Shown here piece by piece: positions 18,115 through 25,818 of a DNA stretch of 64,000 nucleotides. A program made the translations under genes and the position numbers. Under the pieces are notes generated by a model. That model was given only the letters and a program-made list of their open reading frames with translations, searched no databases and had not been told where the DNA came from. How positions within the stretch are numbered: the first letter of the stretch is position 1; every line of letters starts with the position of its first letter. Origin of the DNA: Opitutaceae bacterium (lineage in GTDB: Bacteria; Verrucomicrobiota; Verrucomicrobiia; Opitutales; Opitutaceae); the NCBI GenBank assembly GCA_016794785.1, contig JAEUHC010000020.1, forward strand, positions 37,088 to 101,087, written 5' to 3'.

Positions 18115-19370
18115 TGATCCGACGCCTCCGCCCCTACGCCGTTTTTGGCGCCGCCTGCACCTTTGTCTGGACGGCCCTCGCGCAAACACCCGCTCCTGCA
18201 CCGAACCTCGGCACGACCGCCGCCAAATCGCCCGCGCTCGCCAAAAAAATTGTTCTCATCGGCGGCAAGAAAAGCCACGGCCCCGGCGAACACGATTTTC
18301 CCAACGGCATTCCGATGATCGCCGCGTGGCTCAAAGCCGCGCCCGCCTTCGCCGCCGTCGATGTGCTCGCCTACACCGGCGGCTTCCCGGCCGATCTCGG
18401 TGTGCTCGACGGCGCTTCGAGCATCGTGATGTATTTCGACGGCGTGCAGGAGACGCCGCCGCCGCTGACCGATCCCGCGCGCATCGCGAAATTGCAACAA
18501 CTCATGGAGGCGGGTGCCGGCCTCGTCACCCTGCACCAGTCATCGACGCTGCCCCCGGGCAACACCACCGTGCCGCTCATCGAGTGGCTCGGCGCGAAGC
18601 GCAACGGCATGTTCGATCGCACGACCGAGAAGGCCGCGCTCAAGCTCGCCACTCCGGCCCACCCGATCAGCGCCGGTGTCGGCCCGATCGCCTTCACGGA
18701 TGAATTCTACCCGACCCTGATCTTTCACCCCTCGCGTCAAGTGACGCCGATCTTGCGCGCCGAGCTCACGCCAAAACTCGGCGATGCAAAAAAACAGGCG
18801 GCGACCCCGCCGACTCGCGGCGAGCACACCGTCGGCTGGGCCTTTGAACGCGTCAACGGCGGCCGCTCCTTCGGCTTCACCGGCGCGCATTACGCGAAGA
18901 ACCTCGAGGAGCCGAATCTCCGCCAGCTGCTCGTCAACGCCATCGCGTGGAGCGCAAGGCTCGACGTGCCCGCCGGCGGCATCGCGATCCCGGGCCCGAT
19001 CATCGGCGTCGCGCAGGTGAACCGCCACGCCGAGAACCGCGTCGTGTCGATGCCATCGGGCGAGCTGCGCTGGTATACGTCGGCCGAGATGGGCAACTCG
19101 CGCACGATGACCACCGGCGTGGCGATCATGAAACCCGGCAAATCCAACCCCCGTCACTTTCATCCGAACTGCGACGAGATCCTTCACGTGGTCAGCGGCA
19201 AGATCATCCACACGATGAACGAAGTGAGCACGGAGATGAGCGTCGGCGACACCGTGAGCATCCCCCAAGGCGTGCTGCATAACGCCACCAACATCGGGCA
19301 AGAAGATGCCGTCCTCGCGATCTCGTTCTCCACCGCCTATCGCGAGGCCGTCGGCTACGGCTCGCCCTGA
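18111..19370 (+). CDS. Secreted ThuA-like domain fused to a cupin
   Basis: A protein of 419 residues with signal peptide MMIRRLRPYAVFGAACTFVW. Residues about 45-290 are a ThuA-like (glutamine-amidotransferase-fold) domain: KIVLIGGKKSHGPGEHDFPN, YFDGVQETPPPL, LVTLHQSST and RSFGFTGAHYAKNLEEPNLR. Residues about 310-410 form a cupin with the metal-binding signature HFHPNCDEILHVVSGK and SIPQGVLHNATN. ThuA proteins act on keto-sugars derived from disaccharides in some bacteria. The cupin could hold a metal and act as isomerase or epimerase on the same product. It closes the dehydrogenase operon, with four-base coupling at its start, which fits processing of oxidised sugars. The reaction is inferred. 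Confidence 0.8.
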   Translation: MMIRRLRPYAVFGAACTFVWTALAQTPAPAPNLGTTAAKSPALAKKIVLIGGKKSHGPGEHDFPNGIPMIAAWLKAAPAFAAVDVLAYTGGFPADLGVLDGASSIVMYFDGVQETPPPLTDPARIAKLQQLMEAGAGLVTLHQSSTLPPGNTTVPLIEWLGAKRNGMFDRTTEKAALKLATPAHPISAGVGPIAFTDEFYPTLIFHPSRQVTPILRAELTPKLGDAKKQAATPPTRGEHTVGWAFERVNGGRSFGFTGAHYAKNLEEPNLRQLLVNAIAWSARLDVPAGGIAIPGPIIGVAQVNRHAENRVVSMPSGELRWYTSAEMGNSRTMTTGVAIMKPGKSNPRHFHPNCDEILHVVSGKIIHTMNEVSTEMSVGDTVSIPQGVLHNATNIGQEDAVLAISFSTAYREAVGYGSP

Positions 19371-19434
19371 CGCCGGATTCGAGCTCGGCCGTTCGTGACG
19401 CTGATGGACGCGGTCTATCGCTCGGATGTTCGGT

Positions 19435-20793
19435 TCATCGTGAGGCGTCGATGATCCGGCGGTTCGTCTCCTGAAGTCGCGTCACGTAGTCTTCGAAGGG
19501 CGTGCCGTCGGGACGGAGCAGGCCTTGTTTGAAGCGTTTGAGCCGATCTTTGTAGGTCGTGAGATACTGGCAGCGGAAGTAGCCGATGATGTAGGGTCGC
19601 GCGCAGGCGTCGTGGAGAAAACGGTCGTAGCTGTCCGCGGCTTCTTCGGCGGTAGGGTATTGATGCCAGCCGCCAGTCTTGGGCGTCTGCGCGTCGAAGA
19701 AACCGCACTGGTGGTCGGCTATGACGATGGGCTTGCCGGTGAGACGGTGCAGACGATCGAACTCGGCGGCGTCGAATTGCGTTTCGTCGGGCCGCGTAAG
19801 TTTGATCGGGGAAGGGTAGTGGTGGTCGCCGGGCTGGATGCCGAGAACGTCGATGAACTTGGCGGCCTCCTCCAATACTTCGTCGGGATGATCGCGCAGA
19901 TGAAAGCGGTCGCCCATGAGCAGGCCGCGGGGATGCTCCCGGCGGAAACCGGCGCTGACAGTCTGGTAGTAGTGTCGCGCGATCAGGCGCAGGAACTCGC
20001 GGTCATCGGCAAAGACTGCGGGCCGTTCGAGATCGAGCGTCACTCCGCCCACGGACTCGAACGACGAAAAGTTCGTGCCGTAGGCCGCGTTTAGTTTTGC
20101 AACGTCGCCATCATGCCGGGTGCGCAGAAATGCGGTGTAGCGTTCGCGTCCCGGAGCTCCGCGGGGCAAGCCGCGCATGAACGATACGAAATCGGTGCCG
20201 CGCGATTGGCGGGTGCCCCGGAGATCCCAGCTCAACGAATCGTTCCACGTCCAAGCGATGGCCATCGGGTTGGCTTTCATCTCGGCGGCGGCGGCCTTCG
20301 CCTTCGCTTCCGCCGCAGCGGCGAAAGCAGGGGCGAAGACGTCGATGTAGGTGAGTGGATCGTGAAAGAACGAGGCGGAGGCAAACGGGGTGTTGACCAC
20401 GTAGGGCATCGTGCGGCGCATCTCCTCCGGCGTGTGGAAGCCCGCACAATTGAAACCCCACTCGCGGCATTGCCGCTCAATCTCGCCAAACACGCGCGGC
20501 CAATCCGTGCCGAAACGTTGTGCCAGCACCGTGTGCGGATATTCGGCGGAGTTCTTCACCTCGTTGAGATGATTCACGCCGAGTGCGAACATCCCGTGTC
20601 CCTCCGGCGTGACCAACCACCAGCGGCCGCGGACTTTCTCCACGGCGAAATGCCCGGTGGACGTGCTGGTGACGGCGGAGCGCCCGCCAAAACGGTCGGT
20701 TGGAATTGACAGCGGTTCGGCGGCGGAGAGCGCCGCGGCTCCGACCACGGCTAGTGCGACGACGCGCATGGCGCGGTGGCGAGAGCAGGTCAT
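19435..20793 (-). CDS. GH50-like (agarase-family fold) secreted protein, catalytic glutamates apparently replaced
   Basis: A protein of 452 residues. After a short N-terminus and signal segment (MRVVALAVVGAAALSAA) comes the GH50/agarase-like opening GRWWLVTPEGHGMFALGVNH. Further parts fit the family: a segment at 178-190 (IAWTWNDSLSWD), YTAFLRTRHDGDVAKLNAAYGT, and the C-terminal FKQGLLRPDGTPFEDYV. In GH50 the acid/base lies in a DNE-x-SW motif and the nucleophile in an xxxE(F/W) strand end. Here these read NDSLSW (S186) and KPIVIADHQ (D360), so both glutamates seem to be missing. It may be a binding protein, a divergent enzyme or inactive. The start overlaps the stop of the sulfatase-LVIVD gene (ATGA). 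A broken copy lies at 12550-12745. Confidence 0.65.
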   Translation of the reverse strand: MTCSRHRAMRVVALAVVGAAALSAAEPLSIPTDRFGGRSAVTSTSTGHFAVEKVRGRWWLVTPEGHGMFALGVNHLNEVKNSAEYPHTVLAQRFGTDWPRVFGEIERQCREWGFNCAGFHTPEEMRRTMPYVVNTPFASASFFHDPLTYIDVFAPAFAAAAEAKAKAAAAEMKANPMAIAWTWNDSLSWDLRGTRQSRGTDFVSFMRGLPRGAPGRERYTAFLRTRHDGDVAKLNAAYGTNFSSFESVGGVTLDLERPAVFADDREFLRLIARHYYQTVSAGFRREHPRGLLMGDRFHLRDHPDEVLEEAAKFIDVLGIQPGDHHYPSPIKLTRPDETQFDAAEFDRLHRLTGKPIVIADHQCGFFDAQTPKTGGWHQYPTAEEAADSYDRFLHDACARPYIIGYFRCQYLTTYKDRLKRFKQGLLRPDGTPFEDYVTRLQETNRRIIDASR

Positions 20794-23420
20794 TGAGAAC
20801 GACGGCGAAGCTCTTCTCCCACTTTCAGAATCACGAGGGCGTGCGAGTTCTGCGCGGTGACGAACAGATGGCCGTCGTGGTAGACGAGGTCGTGCGCGTC
20901 ATCTCGGCCGCCGGGAAAGGCGGACGTCGATGTGAAGCGTCCGAGTTCGCGCGGCGCGTCGGGGTTCGCCACGTCGATCGCCAAGACGGTTTGCCCTCCG
21001 GCGGCGTAGGCCACCTCGCCGGCCACCTCGAGTCCGTTGGGACCGTCGAGCGATCCGGGAAAATCGATGCTGCCCCGCAGCGTGGGCTGCGCGGGATCGG
21101 TCAGATCGATGACCGAAACATTTTGCCACAGTTTGTCGGTGCGGCCGGGTTTTTGGACTAGCGAACAGCCCGCGTAGGCGAAGTTGCCGCGGATCATCAC
21201 GCGGTTCGCACCGGCGAGGCGCGGATGTTCGAGCTTGCCGACGAGCGCCCATTGCTCAGGAGGCAATGCCTTGTGCGTCCGGGGATCGGCCACGCGATAT
21301 ACAGCGAGTTTTCCGGGCCGGGATTCCGCGCCAAAACCTTCCGGCGCGACGATTACGAGCAGATCGCCGCGGAAGGCTGCGTCGTGCGGTTTTTCAAGCC
21401 CGTCCAGTTGCCTGGCATTGCGGGCGCCCAGCAGCGTGAGGCGCTCGGGAAAGGCGGCATTCACCGCGTAGATGTAGCCTTCTTTGTTCGCTCCGAAAAC
21501 AACGTCGCCGAGACGCGCGAAGCCGTTCGTGATGTCCACCCGCGGGCGATCTTTGATGGCGAACAGTTGTTTCGGCACCGCCGGGGCGGTCACGTCGAAT
21601 AGAAAAAGATCGCGTGTGCCGACGAGCAGGCGGTTGCCGGAAAGGGGCAATACGGTCTCCGCGTCCTCGTAGGCCAGCGGGTTTTTTGCGGCCCATAGCA
21701 GTTTTGGTGAAGCGGGCTGCCGCACGTCCACGACAGCGAGCGACCCGCCTTTGCCTTTCTCGTAGGGGAAAACTCCACTGCTCGGCAGCGCGCGCGTCGT
21801 GTAGCCTTTTCCTGCGATGTAGGCGATGCCGTCGCGGATTTCGATGTCATGCGCGCCGGTGAGCGCCGCCTCGTCGCGCAGCACCGCCGCAAGAGTGAGC
21901 GCGTCCGAGGAGGGCACGCTGGCGGTCTTGGCCCCGCCGGGCTGAGCCCACGCCGGCGTGCCGAACCAGTCATGCATTTCCTTGGCGAACGGTGCGACGA
22001 CTTCGCGGGGCTCGGGGATGTGCCCGCGATCACCCGTTTCGATCATCCACGTATCGAGGGCGGCGCGCAGACTAGCGCGGGCCTCGCGGTGTTCGGGCCG
22101 TGCAGAGTCCGCGAGATTATGAATCTCATGCGGATCAGAACGGAGATCGTAAAGTTCCTCGGACGGACCGGTGCGCTGCATAAGTTCCAAGGGCGGGCCG
22201 GTGAGTTTCCCTTCGGCGAGGAGCTGGCGCATGAGCGGGTAGATGGGGAAACATTTTTCCTTGTAGCGATTGAGGGAGGCGAACGTGGGGCCGGTGCTGA
22301 GGGTGCGGATGTAGTGGTAGCGCGCGTCATGCACCGAGCGGATGCGCTGCTCCGTCTCGTCGATGCGATCGCGCGCGGCGAACGCATAGCTGCGCGGCGG
22401 CGTGGTGCGCTCGCCGATGAGACTGTGGCTTTGCATCAGCAGCGGACGAGGCACACCGGCGGCGGCGAGGGTGGTGGCGGTGAGGTCGAGGAGGCTGACA
22501 ATTTCGTCGTTCACCGTGCCGGGCGCATACCGGGCCGGGGCGGGAAAATTTTTCGGCCAGCGAATAATCAGCGGCACCCGCAGACCGCTGTCGTAACACC
22601 AGTGGATGCCGCGGGGCTCCAGGCGTCCGTTGTCGCCGAAGAAGATGATCACGGTGTCGTCTTCGCGGCCTTCGGCGCGCAGCTTGTCGAGCACGACGCC
22701 GAAGCGTTTGTCCATGCCGGAAACCGAATTCAGGTAGCGGGCCCATTCTTCACGCACCACGGGGTGATCGGGATAATACGGCGGTGGCGTGACGTTTTGC
22801 GGCGTGGCGATTTTCTCGTGCTCGCGCTCGCCGACCCATTCCGCGCGCGCCTGCTTCCACGTCTGACGGTCGTAGATGTCGTATTCGGACTCCATCGCAT
22901 TGACGACCGCGAAAAACGGGCGGTCTTTGGGCAGCGCGGACCAGTCGCTGGAATTTTCGTGATAGATCGGACCTTCGTTGACGAAGTTCAGATCGAGTTT
23001 GCCGGTGCCGATTTCTTTTCCGTCGAGCGTCTTGAGGTTGGCGGTGAAGTAGCCCGCATCACGCAGGCGGTGCGTGACGGGGCGCACGCCTTCGGGCAGG
23101 CGATAGGCGTCGGTGCGGTGGGAGCGCATGGGATGCGTATCGGTGCTCGTCTGATACATGCCCGTGAAGAACGCGGAGCGGCTGGGCGCGCAGGTGGGAT
23201 TGGTGGCGATGACATGCGTGTAGCGCACCCCTTCGGCGGCGAGCCGGTCGAGGTGCGGGGTGCGAACGTTCTGCGCCCCGTAGCAACCGAGGTCGTGCGC
23301 GAGATTTTCGCCGGCGAGCCAGAGGATGTTGGGTTGCTTGGGCGCGGCGGAAGCAGAGGAGCCGCCGATCATCGCGACGAGCAAGAGCGTCAGCGGAACG
23401 AAAAGGGAGAGGGTTTTCAT
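20790..23420 (-). CDS. Sulfatase (S1 family) fused to an LVIVD propeller
   Basis: A protein of 876 residues with signal peptide MKTLSLFVPLTLLLVAMIGG. Residues about 28-500 are an S1 sulfatase: C77-A-P-S-R81 for formylglycine, FFGDNGRLEPRGIHWCYDSG for metal and substrate, and LYDLRSDPHEIHNLA near the end. The usual N-terminal DD metal pair reads GEN. Residues about 505-876 are an LVIVD propeller (LAAVLRDEAALTGAHDIEIR, SLAVVDVRQPASPKLLW, VIDLTDPAQPTLRGS) clearly related to the stand-alone proteins at 5262 and 25819. It probably desulfates an extracellular glycan, with the propeller anchoring or reporting. It is the third gene of the unit started by promoter f, and is coupled to the small ORF upstream and the GH50-like gene downstream. 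Confidence 0.88.
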   Translation of the reverse strand: MKTLSLFVPLTLLLVAMIGGSSASAAPKQPNILWLAGENLAHDLGCYGAQNVRTPHLDRLAAEGVRYTHVIATNPTCAPSRSAFFTGMYQTSTDTHPMRSHRTDAYRLPEGVRPVTHRLRDAGYFTANLKTLDGKEIGTGKLDLNFVNEGPIYHENSSDWSALPKDRPFFAVVNAMESEYDIYDRQTWKQARAEWVGEREHEKIATPQNVTPPPYYPDHPVVREEWARYLNSVSGMDKRFGVVLDKLRAEGREDDTVIIFFGDNGRLEPRGIHWCYDSGLRVPLIIRWPKNFPAPARYAPGTVNDEIVSLLDLTATTLAAAGVPRPLLMQSHSLIGERTTPPRSYAFAARDRIDETEQRIRSVHDARYHYIRTLSTGPTFASLNRYKEKCFPIYPLMRQLLAEGKLTGPPLELMQRTGPSEELYDLRSDPHEIHNLADSARPEHREARASLRAALDTWMIETGDRGHIPEPREVVAPFAKEMHDWFGTPAWAQPGGAKTASVPSSDALTLAAVLRDEAALTGAHDIEIRDGIAYIAGKGYTTRALPSSGVFPYEKGKGGSLAVVDVRQPASPKLLWAAKNPLAYEDAETVLPLSGNRLLVGTRDLFLFDVTAPAVPKQLFAIKDRPRVDITNGFARLGDVVFGANKEGYIYAVNAAFPERLTLLGARNARQLDGLEKPHDAAFRGDLLVIVAPEGFGAESRPGKLAVYRVADPRTHKALPPEQWALVGKLEHPRLAGANRVMIRGNFAYAGCSLVQKPGRTDKLWQNVSVIDLTDPAQPTLRGSIDFPGSLDGPNGLEVAGEVAYAAGGQTVLAIDVANPDAPRELGRFTSTSAFPGGRDDAHDLVYHDGHLFVTAQNSHALVILKVGEELRRRSQ

Positions 23421-23695
23421 ATTGGGGAGTAGATGTGAAGTGGGATGAGGCTCGGTGAGTGGCGCATTTCTACTTCATGGTGGCGGCTGGAGCCGCTCGC
23501 GACGTCCTGCGTTGAAACCAGACGGGACGTTCCAGCCGTGCGTTCACAACGGTCCGGCACGGCCAAGTCCACGCCGTCGGGGAGCGGACGACGCACAGTG
23601 GGTTGGATGCTATTTTCGGCGGCCCGAGCGCGAGCGGTGAAAGAGAAAACGGCAAGGGCGGGGTTCGCGACTGCGAGCGTGGCGCGTCGTTTCAT
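23417..23695 (-). CDS. Possible 92-residue secreted peptide coupled to both flanking sulfatases
   Basis: The ATG at 23695-23693 overlaps the upstream sulfatase stop (TGATG) and the stop at 23419-23417 overlaps the next sulfatase start (ATGA). The N-terminus MKRRATLAVANPALAVFSFT looks like a signal peptide. The rest matches nothing I know. The middle contains a REP-like inverted repeat (23484-23538), which argues that part of the ORF is non-coding insertion or a decayed gene. The exact double overlap supports translational coupling across the operon even if the peptide has no function. Confidence 0.35.
   Translation of the reverse strand: MKRRATLAVANPALAVFSFTARARAAENSIQPTVRRPLPDGVDLAVPDRCERTAGTSRLVSTQDVASGSSRHHEVEMRHSPSLIPLHIYSPI
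23484..23538. repeat. REP-like nested inverted repeat
   Basis: Outer arms CGGCTGGA (23484-23491) and TCCAGCCG (23531-23538) and inner arms ACGTCC (23502-23507) and GGACGT (23525-23530) can pair to form a hairpin with one bulge. It lies between the two sulfatase coding regions, where it could act as an mRNA stability element or an attenuator. Confidence 0.5.
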
Positions 23696-25305
23696 CAGGG
23701 AAGCTTTTGTGGCGCTGCCTTCTTGGCCCACGCGGGCGTGCCGTGCTGTCGGTCCGCGCTTTCGGTCCACTGGCGCACGATGTCGGCGGGTTCGGGCGTG
23801 CGGCCTTCGTCGTTGGTTTCATCGATCCAATGCGCGAGGACGGCGCTCATTTCCTTGCGCATGAGCTGGTGTTCAGGATTGGCGGAGGCGGCGAGATTGT
23901 GGATTTCAAAGGGATCGGTTTCGAGGTCGTAGAGCTCCTCGTCCGGCAGGCGTGGAGCCACGAGCACGGCCTGGGCGGGAGTCAGTTTTCCTTCGGCGTG
24001 GAGCTGGCGCAGCAGCGGCACGACCGGGAAGCGGGCCTCCTTGTAGCGGTGCAGCGCGAGGAAGGATTGTTCCGGCATGAAGTTGCGGATGTAGCGGTAG
24101 CGCGGTCCGCGCACGGCCCGGATGCGGTTCACCGCATCGTCGGTGCGGTCGCGCGCGCTGAAGACGACACTGCGTTTTGGATCGGCCTGCGCGCCGAGAA
24201 ACACACGGCTCTGCATGCCGGCCGGCTTGGGCACCTCGGCGATGGCGAGCGTCGTGGCGGTGAGGTCGAGCAGGCTCACGAGTTGTTCGCTCACGGTGCC
24301 GGCCTTGTATTGCGATGGGGCGGGAAAATTTTTCGGCCAGCGAACGATCAACGGCACGCGGTCGCCGCTGTCGTAGCACCAGTCGAGACCGCGTTGCTCC
24401 AACCGACCGTTGTCCGCGAAAAAAATAACCACAGTGTCGTCCGCCAGGCCGTCGGCCTCCAGGCGGGCGAGGATCTCGCCGACGCGGGTGTCCATACCGC
24501 CGACGGAGTCCAGATAGCCGGCCCAATGCTTCCGCGTCACCGGATGATCGGGGTAATAGGGCGGCACCGTGATTTGGGCCGGGTCGGTGATCGCCGGGTG
24601 GGTCTGGCCGTTCCAGGGGTTTCCCGGTGCTGCCACCCAATCTTTTACGGAGTTCTCGACCGTGGGCAGATTGACCTGCGCGAAGAAAGGCTGGCGCGGC
24701 TTGAGGTCCGTCCACTCGCCGCTGTGGTAGAGACGGGCGGAGTTTTGGGTGTTTTGGCTGCGGCCCTCGATGCCGTCGTCCGTGGCTGGCGGCTTAAGCG
24801 TTTTGGCGAGGGCGGTATTGAGCACCGGGCCGTTCACCTCGAAATTAAGGTCCGTCTTGCCGGTGCCCACCGGTTTTCCGCCCATCGAGGCGACGTTGGC
24901 GGTGAAGTAGCCGGCTTCCGCGAGCCGTTGTGGGAGGGGCCGCACGCCGATGGGCAGTTGATAGTGATCGTGCCGATGCGAACGGTGATTGTGCGCGCCG
25001 ATGCTCGTTTGATACATGCCGGTCATGAACGCCGAGCGGCTGGACGAACAAACTGGTGAGGTGTCGAAGGCCAGGCGGAAGCGCAAACCCTCGCGCGCGA
25101 GCCGATCGAGGTGCGGGGTGCGGACCTGCTTCGACCAGGGCGAGTCGGGGTAGCAGCCGAGGTCCGGTCCCATGTTTTCGGCGGTGATCCAGAGAATATT
25201 GGGACGGCGTGTAGCGGCCGGAGCATCTGCCGCTCGCGCGGCACAGACGGCTCCGATCACGAGAGCGGTCAGGATGGCAGAGAGAAATTGGGGGGCAATT
25301 TTCAT
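23695..25305 (-). CDS. Secreted sulfatase (S1_8-like) with CSSSR active-site motif
   Basis: A protein of 536 residues from the ATG at 25305, with signal peptide MKIAPQFLSAILTALVIGAV. The sulfatase fold is shown by NILWITAENMGPDLGCYPDS, TGMYQTSIGAHNHRSHRHDH, FFADNGRLEQRGLDWCYDSG and LYDLETDPFEIHNLA. The segment YQTSIGAHNHRSHR is typical of heparan-N-sulfatase-like S1_8 proteins. The formylglycine site reads C86-S-S-S-R90; the usual form is CxPSR or CxASR, so the third position is unusual. It is first in the unit of promoter f, about 85 bases after the predicted transcript start. An extension to 25398 would run into the promoter and lacks a signal peptide, so it was rejected. Confidence 0.88.
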   Translation of the reverse strand: MKIAPQFLSAILTALVIGAVCAARAADAPAATRRPNILWITAENMGPDLGCYPDSPWSKQVRTPHLDRLAREGLRFRLAFDTSPVCSSSRSAFMTGMYQTSIGAHNHRSHRHDHYQLPIGVRPLPQRLAEAGYFTANVASMGGKPVGTGKTDLNFEVNGPVLNTALAKTLKPPATDDGIEGRSQNTQNSARLYHSGEWTDLKPRQPFFAQVNLPTVENSVKDWVAAPGNPWNGQTHPAITDPAQITVPPYYPDHPVTRKHWAGYLDSVGGMDTRVGEILARLEADGLADDTVVIFFADNGRLEQRGLDWCYDSGDRVPLIVRWPKNFPAPSQYKAGTVSEQLVSLLDLTATTLAIAEVPKPAGMQSRVFLGAQADPKRSVVFSARDRTDDAVNRIRAVRGPRYRYIRNFMPEQSFLALHRYKEARFPVVPLLRQLHAEGKLTPAQAVLVAPRLPDEELYDLETDPFEIHNLAASANPEHQLMRKEMSAVLAHWIDETNDEGRTPEPADIVRQWTESADRQHGTPAWAKKAAPQKLP

Positions 25306-25397
25306 GAATTTGGCGGGCACGACAGACCGAGGGGAGGCGAGCCAGTGGGCGAAGCTCGTGGACGAGCGGCTGGCTTCGGCATCGAAGCCGAACCGCA

Positions 25398-25443
25398 ATA
25401 GTGTCAGTTGCGCGCAGAGGATTCAACCCACGGAAACAAGGGG
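25398..25443 (-). promoter_or_regulatory. Box promoter f (sulfatase operon)
   Basis: On the minus strand the box is CCCCTTGTTTCCGTGGGTTG (25443-25424). The -35 is TTGAAT (25426-25421), the spacer 17 bases and the -10 CACTAT (25403-25398). The predicted leader is about 86 bases. Confidence 0.72.
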
Positions 25444-25578
25444 GCGAGGTGGCGACGTGGCGGAGAGCGGCGTTCGATACCGCGTGCGCTGTGCGAAGGT
25501 GTGCTCGGGCTTGCGGCGGTGCGGTCGCGAATCGATTTCAATTGTTCGTTATCGCGGCAAAACGAGCGACGCAGCAGC

Positions 25579-25624
25579 CCCCTGATTTCCGTGGATTGAG
25601 GGACGTGCCGGAATCGCGTAATCT
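25579..25624 (+). promoter_or_regulatory. Box promoter g (second LVIVD-kinase-regulator cassette)
   Basis: The box is CCCCTGATTTCCGTGGATTG (25579-25598). The -35 is TTGAGG (25596-25601), the spacer 17 bases and the -10 TAATCT (25619-25624). The predicted start is near 25631. Confidence 0.72.
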
Positions 25625-25818
25625 AAAAGGGTGGGGATATCAAAATGCGACAGCGACGCACGACGGAGCGATTGCCTCGACTGTAACCGACTACCTGGGC
25701 CGCGGCGCCGTTTGAGTGTCGCCAACGGGCTCGCCCGCTGGGTTGATCGGACGGCAGCCGGAACGACGTCAGACGGGCATGATTTCGCTCCCTCCAATTT
25801 ACTTCGCTCGAATCACCG

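Larger units (their letters stand above)
25306..25818. other. Divergent intergenic region with promoters f and g
   Basis: It separates the sulfatase operon from the second sensor cassette. It holds promoters f and g, 135 bases apart, and a leader of about 190 bases in front of 25819. I see no further ORF, repeat or hairpin to support in the remainder. Confidence 0.6.

Noticed and set aside
21849..23432. 527-codon plus-strand ORF opposite the sulfatase-LVIVD gene
   Set aside because: It is antisense to a protein with clear sulfatase motifs, has low-complexity R/G/E-rich composition and no recognisable domain. High GC makes such shadows common.
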